A stretch of 64,000 nucleotides of DNA from Coleophoma eucalyptorum (lineage: Eukaryota > Ascomycota > Leotiomycetes > Helotiales > Dermateaceae), in NCBI GenBank assembly GCA_026120035.1, contig JALRME010000014.1:868001-932000 (forward strand), read 5' to 3'. This document shows, piece by piece, positions 12,890 through 24,908 of the stretch (position 1 is its first letter; each line of letters opens with the position of its first letter). The notes under the pieces were generated by a model. It made no database searches. It was not told where the DNA came from and was given only the letters and a program-made list of their open reading frames with translations. The position numbers were made by a program, and so were the translations under genes.

Positions 12890-13678
12890 GTTGTGATATA
12901 TCCTGTGGTTTTAAGTGAAGGAATGAAGCTCTTGGCTCAAGTAAATCAAACAAGGCAAGATTTTGGAACAGCCAAAAACTTTGGAAAGAGTCATATATAT
13001 ATCTATTAAGATATTTACTGTCGTCGGTTAAGCTAGAGACGAGCGAAATATTTATTACGTACCGGATTAGAAGAATGCTTAAGAACCAGTTTTTTTATGC
13101 GAAACCTCTATCTATCTAACTGAGAGGAGATATAGCCGATGGGACCTGAATTTAGAGGTCTCGTAAGCCTGGTATCACTATATATCATACAAGGATATTT
13201 AGCATTTTGGACTGGTACAGTCCTGAACTATTGCTGCAGTAGCCGTTGGTAATACCCGCAATGCTTTTCTGATCGGAGGTTTAAACGACATCGCAAACGC
13301 TATCCATTGGCCACTTTCGCTAGCACATATGGAATTTTAGCTTTGTCCGTGCAGTCCGCTAAGATGGGATGTGCCCGGAAGATCAACTTGGCTCCATCTA
13401 TCTACCATTGACCAACAAGTAACTGTCACCCATCAGATACCATCTTTGAACTTTTCATTAGGAACGCAAACGATTTTTGTTGAAATAATATCTTTTTGTA
13501 GTCCCACTTCATACATAGGCGGAGCCTTTGAGTCACTCAAGGCATAGTATTCTATCACTAAGTTTAAGGACAACTTTGATAAGTCTGCGGGTCTTAATTG
13601 AAAGATGCTTAGATAATTATAGATATAAGGGCTATGTATATGGCGATTATTCTTTGCGTCTAATCACTGGTGTACTCT
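12890..13678. other. Intergenic, amidase promoter side
   Basis: About 0.8 kb between the 5' end of the amidase and the 3' end of the next minus-strand gene. I see no gene. Short AT-rich patches only. Confidence 0.45.
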
Positions 13679-15426
13679 CTAATTTGCATTCTGTTGTACT
13701 TTTATCCTTGGGCCTTTGTTGCTTTCCTTCCTCAACCGCCAAAGTCGTTCCAGCTCTCCCGAAGTCCTCTCAATCTCACCATAGCCTAAGCGGTGCCACA
13801 TAATATCCAATACCTTCTTAATCAGCTCGATATCCTCTTCAGTTTCAACGGCGTAGCCAAAGATTAGCATAGGCCAAGGTCCTAGGAAGGAGTGCGCCCA
13901 ATTTTCGTGGATACATGGCCCTCGGAGAATCTGGAGACCGCTTACCAGCTGCCATTGTGGGTGTTTGTTACAGGTATGAGTCGAAATATCGCAATTATCC
14001 GTTGATTTTCCCGTATTGGAGAGTGAGACGACATCGATACGAGACTGTGAGTCGGGAAGTTCAATAATCCAGTCCAGGAGTAGCGATCCAGCAAGTATGT
14101 ACAAACCAACCGTATCCAAGTGTGGGTTTTGTGACAGTGGTGATTTAATATCGGGTGTGTCCGTCATAAGGGCAGTTTCCCAATAGCTCATTTCACTTTT
14201 CATCTTATCCAGAACACTGGGATCTAACTGCTTATTCGAGTTATAATACTGAATAATATTCAGAACTAGGCGGTAGAAAGGTAGAGGCGCCCCCAAAACC
14301 GGGCTGTGTGCCGCAGTTAAAGGATCCAGTTGTGTTAATGAGCTGTAAATGCGCTCCGTTCGAGCTAGATAATCTTCATCAACTTGGAAATCTGGCGCGA
14401 AAGGGTGTCGAAGGGAGAGTAAGAAGGCCTGGTAGAGAACACTTTCTGTGGTGACGCGATCGAAGGGTCGTGTCATGTATAAAGGTGAGGATATGTCGGC
14501 ATATCTCATTTTAATCAGCTGCATGGCGCCAGCGACATGTTTTGGCGCATCATGGGCAACTTCTGAACCCCAGAGCTATTTGAAGAATTTTCAGCCTTTG
14601 CATTGCGATATTGAGATGATTGAAATGCAATTATTAAAAGCACCTACAGTATTAATATACATATATATAACTGCTGTCAGCAAAGCATCTCCAGGACTTC
14701 CATGAGCAGAACTAAGTTGGGCAATCTTTTGGTTGACTCCCTCAACCGCTTGTGAGTAGTAGGTCATAGATAGTTTGCGAAATCGAACGTCTTTAGTGCG
14801 CATATGTTTGTTTGTGGCACAACAAGCCAAAACAGCGAATTTGACGGTTTCACAGTTAAGCGCCAGGTTGACTACATGCCACCGGTATTCTGAGTAGAAT
14901 CCTGGATCAAGATTTGATAGTAGAACAATTGAAACGAAACTATTAAGATAATAATGGATTAATCCTGCCTCCAAGTTTGAACGTATCGTAGTCGGCATGT
15001 TTGGACTACGATATAGGTACAAGCTTTTCACTTGAACTGCATCATGTAGGTCACGTTCAATGAGTTCAAAGTCCTTTTGACAGCTATCTCTAACAGTGCC
15101 ATTAATGAGCGCCAGTGATTGTAGCTGATCAGAAGGAAGGCGATGCCGTCGGTCATGCAAATTTTTAGTCTTGGGCCATTCGCACTGACGACTAGCAATG
15201 GAACACTTGGAACAACATGGTCTTTCTTCGCCACATTTCAACTTCCGCTTCCTACCTAAGATGCAATTAATACATGTCCCCTGATCAACTATACAATGTA
15301 CTTACAGGTAAGGCACCCAGTCTTGGTTCGTAATATTGCCTTCGACGTGGTGTAAGGGTAGGCATAGGGAAGTTGTTCCTGACTCCTCGGGTGGTGCAAT
15401 GTTGAGTTTATGTGTGCTATATCCAT
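13679..15426 (-). CDS. Zn2Cys6 transcription factor (fungal-specific)
   Basis: Nuclear DNA-binding regulator of 541 residues. Three exons: 15426-15306, 15255-14648 and 14575-13679. The Zn2Cys6 cluster is split by intron 1 but is perfect after splicing: Cys38, 41, 48, 55, 58 and 65 (spacing 2-6-6-2-6), within RTKTGCLTC and RKRKLKCGEERPCC. The second intron (14647-14576) begins GTAGGT and ends AATAG. The remainder is a helical fungal-specific regulatory region with a C-terminal LGYGEIERTSGELERLWRLR helix. The start is the first ATG in phase with the zinc cluster. It stands head-to-tail with the second Zn2Cys6 gene, only 253 bp away, and next to the broken amidase. A local regulatory role is inferred, not shown. 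Confidence 0.88.
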
Positions 15427-15679
15427 TCCACCTTATCCAAAGAAGCTGCTGTCAAAAAAATTGGCTCCTGAATAAAAGGAAAGGTTTTGGTATTGAATAA
15501 TCATCTTGGGACAACTTCGGGCTCTTGTTATCTTTCCAAAAAGTACCAAACGTGGGGGATAGTAGTCACGTGTACACGGAGATGATTGATTATCTAGGGA
15601 GATAACAAAGACAGAAAGCTACCGATATCTCAGCAGATCACTTGCGTGTAGGAAAATGCCATATAATCAGCAAATGTTA

Positions 15680-18007
15680 TCAACCAAAGAGGTAGCTGAT
15701 TGGATTTGTTGTACGGCTGGATGCCTTAGTCTTCTCGTCAACAACTGCCCCCCACCAGAAGTTCTCCGAACGTCTTTTCCATATATCCTCAAGCAGTGTA
15801 CCAGCTGTCTGAAACATCTCATAATGACTTTTCTCTGTCCACCAAGCACAATAGCTCCGCACGAATTCCTGTGCGTCTAGATCTGTTAATTCGCACCCAG
15901 CTAGGAATACTGGAAGCAGGAGTTGTTTCTGTATCAACGACGACCTCCTACAGCATCGAACGTGATCGAGAATTTTTCGTGCTAGTCTATACATGATCTG
16001 AGGAGGACTATCAGTACGATTCCACTTGAACACTCGCTCAATATAGATTAGGAGTGTACAACGCCATGCTTCTACACAGTGGTAGGAATCCTGCTTAAAT
16101 TGATAGTGATCACAACTTTCGTCATCCTTATCATTCTCAAAGGTCTGATCGCTGAAGTTGGGCGATTTCCACTCTTTGATAGTAGTTTCAAGTTTCAAGA
16201 TCGGCGCGATGTTGAATATGACCCATTCCATCGAGGACGCAACCTCATTTTCTCGAGCTAGACGCGCTAATTGGACCAAGCAGCAGAATAGCTCCTGTGG
16301 AACTCCGCCAAGATCATAAAACGATGTATCTTGGCTATCGTTATTGATTACGTGGTAAAAATATCTTTCTGGTAGAGTAACGCCTTCTCGAGATATCAAT
16401 GCTAGCGTTGCATCCCACCTGACCAATTTTAGCATTATTGTTTTTGTAATAGATATGAGCTCACCATATCAACATGCCAACCTGCAGTCGAACTCTGGGA
16501 CTTTTCCATTGAGAGGGCCCTCCACACGCTTCCAGCACTGTATGGGCGCGGGTCAAATGCAAATTCCAGGGGCCCAAGGCTGAAGCAGCACACTGAAAAC
16601 CAATAAGTATTCTCTTAAGGTGAACATTAAAAGCAGAGCCTGGGGGATTGCTACTTACATCTAGAGTGAAGAGAATCAAGATTGCGTCCAGTATTCCCAG
16701 TCCCATTGTATTTGCTTCTTTCGTCTCCATAGCGCTAGCAAGTAAGGTATTAGCTTTCGTCTTGTGCTCCATTGCTTGCTCCAACCACTCCAACTTGCCC
16801 CGGTGCAAGTGTTTATAGCAGAGTGCTAGTATAGCATGTAGCAGGAGCTGAGAGCCTTGAGAACTCTGCTTTCGGCAACGGAAAGGATTCATTTCTACGT
16901 CTGAGGTAAGTGGAAGAATACAAAATTGTTGGTCGTCTAATAAGATGTTAGAATGATGGTTAACTTGAATAGACAAGAATGGCATACATAGATCCAAGAG
17001 ATCATCGAACTTCATCTGAAATGTATTGCTAACTGGATGCAACGGAAATTCTGGAGGTGGTGAAGTCGCAATATCTGGGAAGACGATCTTCAAACCTTGG
17101 GAAGGATCTTCTATCAAAAAGGGCCACTCAGGATGGAGCGGATCTGTACCCAGGATACCCATGTTCTCCATGCTAAGGTTAACTAGATGGGTATCTGAGC
17201 TGAAGCTGCTAGAAGAGTTAGGTTCTAAATGATCTACTGTGTAAAGTTCACTATTGAAGAGCATTCGGTTATTTTGATTCCGTAAACCCGCTGTGGTACC
17301 GATTGTGGCAAAACCAGCCCCTTCAGACGTATATACAGTTGATGGAGGAGGCACCGATTTTGGAATACTGTCAACCGTGTCTGGCTTGTGATTACCTATA
17401 ACATCTGATTGCATCAGCGAGATCGAGTGGGATTTACGGATAAATTAAACAGACTTTCAGGAACGTCCCCTAGTGGCGACACGTCCGAATCATTCGCGGA
17501 AGATCGCCTCTCTAAGTTTGATACCACTCTGTTGATAGATTCTTGGGTGTAGCTATGACTTCCACCCGAAAGTCGTTGATGTTTGCGACGCATTGAAGGA
17601 CGGCCTTCTACGAACCTAAATTGACGAAATTCTCTATCTGTACTCCTGACAGCCCTTGGGCGCTGCTGAGCACGCTCGTGAGTTAAGGCAGTGTTTGGTG
17701 GGGAGGAAGTCGCTACTTGGCTTGAGGGTATCTTCCTTTGCTCACGGGCGCCAGAGGCTTTTGAGGAAGGTTGTCCGAGCCATGTCCATCCTCGATCCCA
17801 TGACAATGTAGTAGCGAAACCTCCGCATATCTCACTGCGAGCCAGGCAGGTCGAGCACTGAGGTCGTTGACGATCACATCGGCGGCTTAATGACGCGCAG
17901 GTGTGGCAATCATTGAAGCTGGCCAATCGATTATTCGTTCTCCTCGGGATATTAGCTGTGGCTGAATGAGACGGCAAATTCTGTGCTGTGGCTAGGACAT
18001 TTGCCAT
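15680..18007 (-). CDS. Zn2Cys6 transcription factor (ARCA-like), one doubtful junction
   Basis: Regulator with a perfect N-terminal Zn2Cys6 cluster: Cys34, 37, 44, 51, 54 and 61 in CHTCASLSRRC and CSTCLARSEIC, followed by GGFATTLSWDRGW as in ARCA-type regulators. The probable exons are 18007-17438, 17384-16659, 16592-16465 and 16418-15680, about 720 residues. The last exon ends with the WWG...YLFG tail typical of the group, and MLIWWDATLALISR forms across the last splice. The first junction is uncertain. The frame must change near 17,410, either by a 53-nt intron (17437-17385, donor GTAAAT, acceptor CACAAG) or by a 50-nt intron (17454-17405, donor GTCTGT, acceptor TCAG); a true frameshift is the other possibility. 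The intron at 16658-16593 is 66 nt and stop-free, so retaining it would only insert 22 residues. Confidence 0.8.
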
Positions 18008-20381
18008 GGTCTCGACTATATACAAGATTTATCGTTGTGCGTAAGGTATAAATGAGCAGAGGACTTGCTCCTCTACGCGCGTTCTTGGAGTGACGTACAA
18101 TCTGATAGCGTATATTGGAGTTGTGGGGAAATTGAAACTACGGTGAATAACATGCGAGTTTGGGAAAGCTGAGGAAGATAGACAGGTAGCATTGCAACCG
18201 AAGGCGCGATTGTTGGATCATGGCTGTTATAGGATATGGGGCAGATAGGGCAGGTCATGGGCTTAGCATGCGGGCAATTAGGCCGGCCGTGTTACTATCC
18301 CCTGTTACTATCCCCTCCCCCCCACTTCCCCTCACTAACTGTTGGTTTTATGGCTCCGTGGATCTAGTTAAGTAGAGATTCTAACGAGTAATTTGAGCCG
18401 CTGTTATGGCCCACTGAGTCTTTTGAATATTCTAAAAGCGCTCTGGATCTGCTAAAAGGTTAAATTCTGGTTTGCGCATTGAGGGCAAGGGTATCTAATG
18501 AATCAGTCTCACTCTTCAAAGTTTACGTCTTATTTAATATAACACTTGCAGTGAGCCCTCTTACAGCAGGAAGTTTAACATAGCTGGCACTAATAACAAC
18601 AATTGCATCAATGACATATCCTGATAATTCTAATTGTCCTACTAGAGATATTGATACTTTGTATTGAAGGCATCCTCTCTTGGTGACGTCAGCTTGGGTT
18701 AAACAATAACCGTCTGAAGTCTTCGAAATCGTAGCCTTATCCCAAATAGCACGTGCAGTATCGAGTACTAGAGCAGATATACGGATTGTTCAATTACGGG
18801 ACCCGCAAAATCTTACCAAGCTTCTTGGTTGCTGTGAACTTACTTCATGTGTTGATCATTGTGTGACGGATCGAAGTGGGAAACAACCGAAATCTATTCC
18901 CACATCTGGTATCAGGTACACTTCTCCACTCTGCATTCGCCTTATCGGCAGTTTCATACGACGCAGATAAAAGATTTCCTAACCGAGAATCTCCTACTTA
19001 GGAAGGCATCTTATCATGAGAGGTATTTTCATACGGACTGTGAAGGTCTTGCAAGAGAATAGATGGCACATATGTTCTAGTGGAGAAGGAAAAACCTACC
19101 ACGTCGCTCAATTGAATGAAGACTGGTTGAACTGTAATTTCTGAAATGAGCTTTGGCTATCCCTTTGAAGATAGGAAGCATGTAGATTGGGCCCGGCCGA
19201 CTTGTGCAAATGATATCAATTCAGACGAGCCCGGCATAAATTGCAACACGGGACAAGTATGGACTAAGTAGGTAAGCTGGTCGAGCATATGTCTGAAAAA
19301 TCATTGGAGTCTAGCCATTAGGCGTCACGCTGATGAGTACGCTCTGGTCGAAAAGGGTATTGTAATTTAATGCCTGTCCCACAAGCTCTGGCCAAAAGGC
19401 GGGGCTCAGCTTCTCATTCAACTTGTAAGACAGAGACACTAAGAGGCAGCGCACGGAATTGGGACCTTGGGAAGGCATACCGGATATTCCACATCTCGCA
19501 AATCCAAATGCCTTTGGAACATAGGGTGGTAAATGCCTCTTTTTGGCAGCTAGAATCATGTAGCCCTTGAGAAATTAAGCAGCTAGCCATAGCGAAAACG
19601 CAGAAAGTAATTTAGATTTGAATACATTGATAGGAATATATTTTTAACCTTGGCTTGTACCCAAGAATTAATGGTGGAATTTACCAGTAGCTTCACGATT
19701 CGAGATACAAAGAATTGAAAAGGGATGTTCTGTGGCGTAGACGACTCCAAAGTGTTTGAACCATGTTACTACCCTATCCATGTAAACAGAGCGGTAAAGC
19801 ATGATCTTTTGGCAAAAGATAAAATCTTCGATCACCACATAGGAAGGTTATCTTGTACACGAAGTTGGCTATACTTCAATTCGTATAGCAGTCAGTGTCA
19901 TTCCCCACAGGATATTTGTTCGCTAGGTTTTTAGATCCAGCCACATGCTTTTTTCCAACCTTATAGGCCAGGATCACCATCAGCAGAATATCAATTGATT
20001 ACAAACTGGTATTATGCATTGAGAGATCTGTAGGCGGTGCACTTATTTTGGCCGAGTTGGAAATTCTGAAAATTTTGACGACATGTGATGTACAAAACAG
20101 CTTATCTTGGGCCTAGCCCAGCTGTGAATCCTATTAAAGTGATCCTGGACGGTGTCAGATAAGAAAACCTTGCATCAAAAAATCCTGAGATCAATTCTGA
20201 GAATCCATATCTTTATCACCATATTAGGAATTACTATATCGGGCGAAGGCATAGAGTAGCTGTTCACAGGAGACCAGGAAGCCATATACTTAAGTCAGTC
20301 AATTATCCTGTTGGTTTCTTTACATTATCGGACGACATTCATTTTTAAAGTTTTTGATTCAAAACAATAAATAGATACAAG
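18008..20381. other. 2.4-kb intergenic region
   Basis: No supported gene. Upstream of the regulator (18,060-18,330) lie a GGCCGGCC palindrome near 18,281 and a perfect tandem duplication of 13 bp (18291-18303 and 18304-18316, unit GTTACTATCCCCT) followed by a C-rich tract. The right end is the transaminase promoter, with a TTATCGG element at 20325-20331. Confidence 0.45.
18291..18316. repeat. Perfect 13-bp tandem duplication
   Basis: Two exact copies of GTTACTATCCCCT stand side by side. Each contains CCCCT, the stress-response-element core (AGGGG on the other strand) bound by Msn2-type zinc fingers in fungi. Function here is unproven. Confidence 0.6.
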
Positions 20382-21380
20382 ATGGCTACTATGGAAAAGG
20401 TGTTTGCTGGCTACACTGCACGGCAAGCCGTACTGGAGGCGAGTGATAGGCTATTCTCCCATGGCGTTGCCTGGATCGAGGGAGAGCTTGTTCCGCTCTC
20501 CCAAGCTCGTATACCATTGCTTGACCAAGGTTTCATGCAAGGCGACCTAACCTATGATGTACCGTCCGTCTGGGATGGGCGTTTCTTTCGCTTGGACGAC
20601 CACATCGCTCGGCTGGAAGCCAGCTGTGCGAAACTAAGACTGAAGCTCCCTCTACCACGGGAAGAGGTGAAACGTATCTTAGTAGACATGGTCACCAAAA
20701 GCGGCATACGGGACGCCTTTGTCGAATTAATTGTAACCCGTGGACTGAAGGGTGTTCGGGGTAGTAAGCCTGAAGAAATAAAAAACAACCTCTATATGTT
20801 GGTTCAACCTTATGTCTGGGTCATGGAACCGGAAGTACAACAGGTTGGTGGGAGCGCTATAATAGCGCGGACGGTGCGACGAACTCCCCCTGGGTCTATG
20901 GACCCAACGGTAAAGAATTTGCAATGGGGTGATTTAGTGCGGGGACTTTTCGAGGCATCAGATCGTGGTGCAACATATCCATTTTTGACCGACGGAGATG
21001 CCAATCTCACCGAAGGTTCGGGCTTCAATATTGTTCTGGTCAAGGATGGAGTCCTCTACACGCCTGATCGCGGTGTTCTGCATGGAGTTACACGCAAAAG
21101 TGTGATCGATGTTGCTAAGACCATTGGCAGGGAAGTGCGTGTCGAGTTTGTGCCAGTAGAGATGGCTTATCAAAGCGATGAAATATTCATGTGCACTACT
21201 GCGGGAGGCATTATGCCTATCACGTCTCTTGATGGCCAGCCTGTCAATGGCGGTAATATTGGTCCTATTACAAAGGCTGTTTGGGATGGGTACTGGGCTT
21301 TACACTACGACCCAGTCTATACCTTCGAGATTGATTTCCGCCTTACTCAGAAGGATGGTGTAGATGGATTGGCCAAATGA
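20382..21380 (+). CDS. Class IV aminotransferase, (R)-selective amine transaminase type
   Basis: Fold-type IV PLP enzyme, a 332-residue single exon, the normal length of the fungal (R)-amine transaminases. These move the amino group of an (R)-amine to a keto acid such as pyruvate, giving a ketone and an amino acid. The Schiff-base lysine is Lys178 in [30 protein letters not shown] (about 42-60), the [13 protein letters not shown] loop (118-130, with an arginine that in relatives binds the co-substrate carboxylate), [10 protein letters not shown] and [11 protein letters not shown] (phosphate cup) are all present. These are hallmarks of the Aspergillus/Nectria (R)-transaminase group rather than of branched-chain aminotransferases. 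A TTATCGG element lies about 50 bp upstream of the ATG. The gene converges on a sugar-type permease. The natural substrate is unknown. Confidence 0.9.
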   Translation: MATMEKVFAGYTARQAVLEASDRLFSHGVAWIEGELVPLSQARIPLLDQGFMQGDLTYDVPSVWDGRFFRLDDHIARLEASCAKLRLKLPLPREEVKRILVDMVTKSGIRDAFVELIVTRGLKGVRGSKPEEIKNNLYMLVQPYVWVMEPEVQQVGGSAIIARTVRRTPPGSMDPTVKNLQWGDLVRGLFEASDRGATYPFLTDGDANLTEGSGFNIVLVKDGVLYTPDRGVLHGVTRKSVIDVAKTIGREVRVEFVPVEMAYQSDEIFMCTTAGGIMPITSLDGQPVNGGNIGPITKAVWDGYWALHYDPVYTFEIDFRLTQKDGVDGLAK

Positions 21381-22589
21381 TTGAGGGCATTATATCAAGT
21401 TAGACGGTATTTGGCCTAGCACTTTCAATGGTTGAATTAAAGTTAGGAGCGCGACTATCATGCCACATATACTTAAGCAAAACATTCAAAATAAATGTCA
21501 TAAGCTACCCTTAAAATGCAAGGATGCTAGTGCACGCTGAACTTGAAGTGCTTAGGTTATTAAACTATATATACTGCGCATGCCAAAGCTTCATCAGAGT
21601 AGGGAAGAGCTCGGTAGAAGACTTTGTAAACGTCATGATACAAACATAAGAAGCCAGAGAAATTAAGTGGACTTAATTTAGATTGAAAACAGATTCTCAT
21701 GTTGTATGCCTAGCTTTAATTTCATTGCTTGCATACTGTGGCAGTTTCACAGTAGGAAAACACAACAATCTCTATTTTGGTAGGTGTTCTAGTGTTCTTG
21801 TAGCAAATAATGAGCTTTGATATATGTGGTTGATATCCAAAAGTTTATTGTCTCCATGAAATTTGATCAGATATGCTAAGCCTTCTCCCAAGGCTACAAA
21901 CCTCCTTTGATGGAGCTGCCAAAAATGGTTGTTCTAAGCATTTGAAGTTGGCGCACATAGAGCCAAGAAATCCTAAGCATGAAAGGATTTATCGGTTCTC
22001 TTCCATAAGTAACTCCTCCAAGAGGTAATTTGGCTCGCATTTCCAAAAATAGGCATGTTGGGTTTGATATCCACGCTTACTACCTATTCGGGAAAAGATT
22101 TGGCGACCTCAAAGTTGCCCGAAAGGGCAATACCCTTATCAACTTTCCATATCTTATCAGTTTCCGGAAAAGGCCCGACATCCAACTTAGAAACCTCAAA
22201 ACACTATGCCCGGCAGGATGACGTTGAGTCATGTCGGCAGGGCTGCCGAAAACATTTTGTTGGGGGTTCAGATAAGGACAAGACATAAGCTTACCAGAAA
22301 ATTTTGTGCCTATTCCCGGCTGGAATTAATATATGCCATCCGATAACAGGTCTTGGTGAGAGACCACAATGTAGATAGCCCTTGAAATTTTAGTCTAGAC
22401 TAAGCTGAGCAGGAATTTTCCATCTATTTAACTCTCATAAATCTATTCAGGACTAACTATAGCAGTGGGTTCCAATTTAGAATACTTTTTTTAAACTATT
22501 TTCTCAGCGAAATATGAAATAGTAACAGGCTACTACACATCTTAAACTATGCTATCCAAGTCTGTGGAAATTTTGAATTATCATATAAG
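21381..22589. other. Convergent intergenic region with two hairpins
   Basis: About 1.2 kb between two convergent genes. No gene is supported. Two perfect inverted repeats stand within 140 bp: TTGCCC-GAAA-GGGCAA at 22115-22130 and TCGGCAG-GG-CTGCCGA at 22234-22249. Confidence 0.45.
22115..22249. repeat. Pair of short perfect hairpins
   Basis: Hairpin 1 has a 6-bp stem and a GAAA tetraloop (22115-22130). Hairpin 2 has a 7-bp stem and a GG loop (22234-22249). They lie in the 3' spacer between convergent genes and could be read in the long 3' end of either. Their being one unit is inference. Confidence 0.5.
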
Positions 22590-24287
22590 TTAACGAAAAT
22601 CATCTCTCTTCTTGTCTAGCTCTTCACTATGAAAAGCCTTACGATCAAAATCCGTCAAATCCGTGTTAGTAAAGTGCCTGGCCGAGATCTTGCGCTCAAA
22701 GAGAATATCGAGCTCCTCAAAGGTCCTTCCCTTAGTCTCCGGCAAGCAGAAGTACGCCCAAAAAAGCACCAGAATGCTCAGTCCTGCAAACAGGAAGGCA
22801 GTTTTGGCGCCCCAATTTGCCTCAGTGGGGCTCATTGCGTAAGGAAGCCCAGCTGTGATGGAGATTGAGAAGATATGCGGAGCGAAACATGCGACACCCA
22901 ATGTCTTGCCACGGATTCTAGAGCTCGGAACTTCGGCGATGAGGACATAAACGATGGGACCTAGGCCGATATTGTAAATGAAGTTGAAGAGGAGGAGCAT
23001 GACTGACTTGGCATACATGGCGCCGGTGTTGAACGATGATGCGAGACCAAGAAAACCAATGAGGAACATAAGTAATGTCGTCACACAGACAGTTGATATA
23101 TAGCCCCATCTTCTACCCCAAATTGTCATCAATGGCCATGAAAGCATGTTTCCAACAACACCCAGCCCAAAGAGACCAAGAGATAGATCGAAGGCTTGGT
23201 CAGTGGTTACACCTGCTAGCTCGAAGAAATAGGTACAATAGGAAGACGCGAGGTTAATCCCACAGAGGAATTGGCCGCTATATGCGGCGGCGCAGATTAT
23301 GGTTCGTCGAAGATTCGTTCCTCTGAAGCAATCAAGGTAGGTGGAACTCTTTGATAACTCGTCTTCCAATAAAATAGTCTCTTTCATATGAGACAAAGTA
23401 TTATCAAGCTCGTCGGCATATCCAGTCCGTTGGAGGGATTTCAAGGCCTCTTCATATCGTCCTTTCTTTACCAAGAACCAGGGTGTTTCAGGAGCCAAGA
23501 AAGCACCGATGATGAAGATACAAGGGAAGGCGTATTCGGTAATGAATGGAACTTTGTAAGACCATCTATCAGTTCGGTTTTCGGTACCGCGCAAAATACC
23601 AATTCCTATCAGTGAACCAAAGACTTGGACTAGATTGTTACATGATAATCCAATACCACGAAGGCACACAGGGAGAATTTCAGATATGTACGCTGGTCCA
23701 AGAACTGGAAAGCTGCCTGTGAGGAGGCCAGTGAGGAGATCTCCGACAAAAATCACGGCGGCACTTTCTCCGAGCACTTCTATCAAAAGTGTTCCCAATG
23801 ACAGAATCGTAACGCCAAGAAGTGTTTTCTTTGGTCCAAAGCGATCGACACACCATCCACCCCAAAGAGCAGACAGCATGAAGCCGATGACAGGTGCATA
23901 ATTGAATGCCGATGTCCAGGAGGCTGCAAGGACATAAGTGCCTGATCCAACTGGGAACTCGGAGCCAAATTGTTTCCGAAACTGTGGAATACCGACTAAG
24001 GTTCCAAGGACTGTGGGATCATAGCCAATGATCAAGTTGGGGAAGCAAAAGAAAACTGCCCAAAGGACAGCACCCTTATGTTGAGACACAGCTTGGCGAA
24101 TAGTAAGGTCGTGTTCTCGTTGAGTCGCCCTTTTGGAACCTTCAGCCAGCTCATAGTCAATAATTTGACCAACGGAAACATCCTTATCGCGGGCAGAAGC
24201 GCCCACTGGCGTTTGAACTTCGACCTTCGCCATGGTTGATAAACTTGGTGATGATAATGATGATGATTTCTGGATGTTCACCATCAT
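22590..24287 (-). CDS. MFS sugar transporter, maltose/alpha-glucoside permease type
   Basis: An intronless 565-residue sugar porter of the plasma membrane. A 75-residue hydrophilic N-terminus is followed by 12 hydrophobic segments. Family motifs: GYDPTVLGTLVGIPQF after helix 1, VDRFGPKK after helix 2, PETPWFLVKKGR after helix 6, IWGRRWGY after helix 8, and PETKGRTFEELD after helix 12. That set fits the MAL/MPH-type alpha-glucoside permeases, a group that also contains carriers for non-sugar solutes. Two ATGs are adjacent at the start, and a third in-frame Met at codon 19 (MAKVEVQTPVG) is an alternative. It lies between the class IV transaminase and the dimethylformamidase-like gene, so uptake of the pathway substrate is possible. 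Confidence 0.92.
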   Translation of the reverse strand: MMVNIQKSSSLSSPSLSTMAKVEVQTPVGASARDKDVSVGQIIDYELAEGSKRATQREHDLTIRQAVSQHKGAVLWAVFFCFPNLIIGYDPTVLGTLVGIPQFRKQFGSEFPVGSGTYVLAASWTSAFNYAPVIGFMLSALWGGWCVDRFGPKKTLLGVTILSLGTLLIEVLGESAAVIFVGDLLTGLLTGSFPVLGPAYISEILPVCLRGIGLSCNNLVQVFGSLIGIGILRGTENRTDRWSYKVPFITEYAFPCIFIIGAFLAPETPWFLVKKGRYEEALKSLQRTGYADELDNTLSHMKETILLEDELSKSSTYLDCFRGTNLRRTIICAAAYSGQFLCGINLASSYCTYFFELAGVTTDQAFDLSLGLFGLGVVGNMLSWPLMTIWGRRWGYISTVCVTTLLMFLIGFLGLASSFNTGAMYAKSVMLLLFNFIYNIGLGPIVYVLIAEVPSSRIRGKTLGVACFAPHIFSISITAGLPYAMSPTEANWGAKTAFLFAGLSILVLFWAYFCLPETKGRTFEELDILFERKISARHFTNTDLTDFDRKAFHSEELDKKRDDFR

Positions 24288-24908
24288 TCATCAGGTATTA
24301 TTATAAATAACCAACAGCTGTCATCCGACGCGACCTTACTTTGGGCCTGGTATCTAGAGATAGCGATACGCTTAGTGCAAATCATTCTTACTCTAACTCA
24401 TAAACATGAATTATGGCGTGCAGTCCTTATCACTGCATGGATCATATCAACCTTGCGCGAACTGTCAGCCATTTCCTCTATTGTGATATTCCTATCTCGT
24501 ATCTTTAGTAAGCAGATTTACTGATTTTCACAGTTCGTAGCAAGATTGAAGTGCAGGTATGATCATCAACCCCTCCCTTCCATGTCGGGAAATATTGTTA
24601 CTGCGGTAAATAGAAACCAGACTTCCTAATCAGGTAGTCTGACTGAATAGTCCTTTTAAGAGAAACTACTGACGGCTATCCGAGCAAATATCTACTGGTT
24701 ATAGACAAGGTATCACATAGTAGAAGGGCTAAAAATCCTTGTCATTTTAGCCAATAGTACTTCTCCTTTGACGCAGCAAACAAGATCTAATAACATCGAT
24801 GTAAATGCTGCAAATCGTCAATGTAAGGTCCGCCTTCTTCCCTCAAGCTTAGAGGTCATTGCAAAGCAGTCAGGTATTCCAGACGTGCGATGCTACAATA
24901 TATTTTAT
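24288..24908. other. Intergenic, permease promoter
   Basis: About 0.6 kb between two minus-strand genes. The right part holds the 3' region of the dimethylformamidase-like gene and the left part the permease promoter. No gene is seen. Confidence 0.45.
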
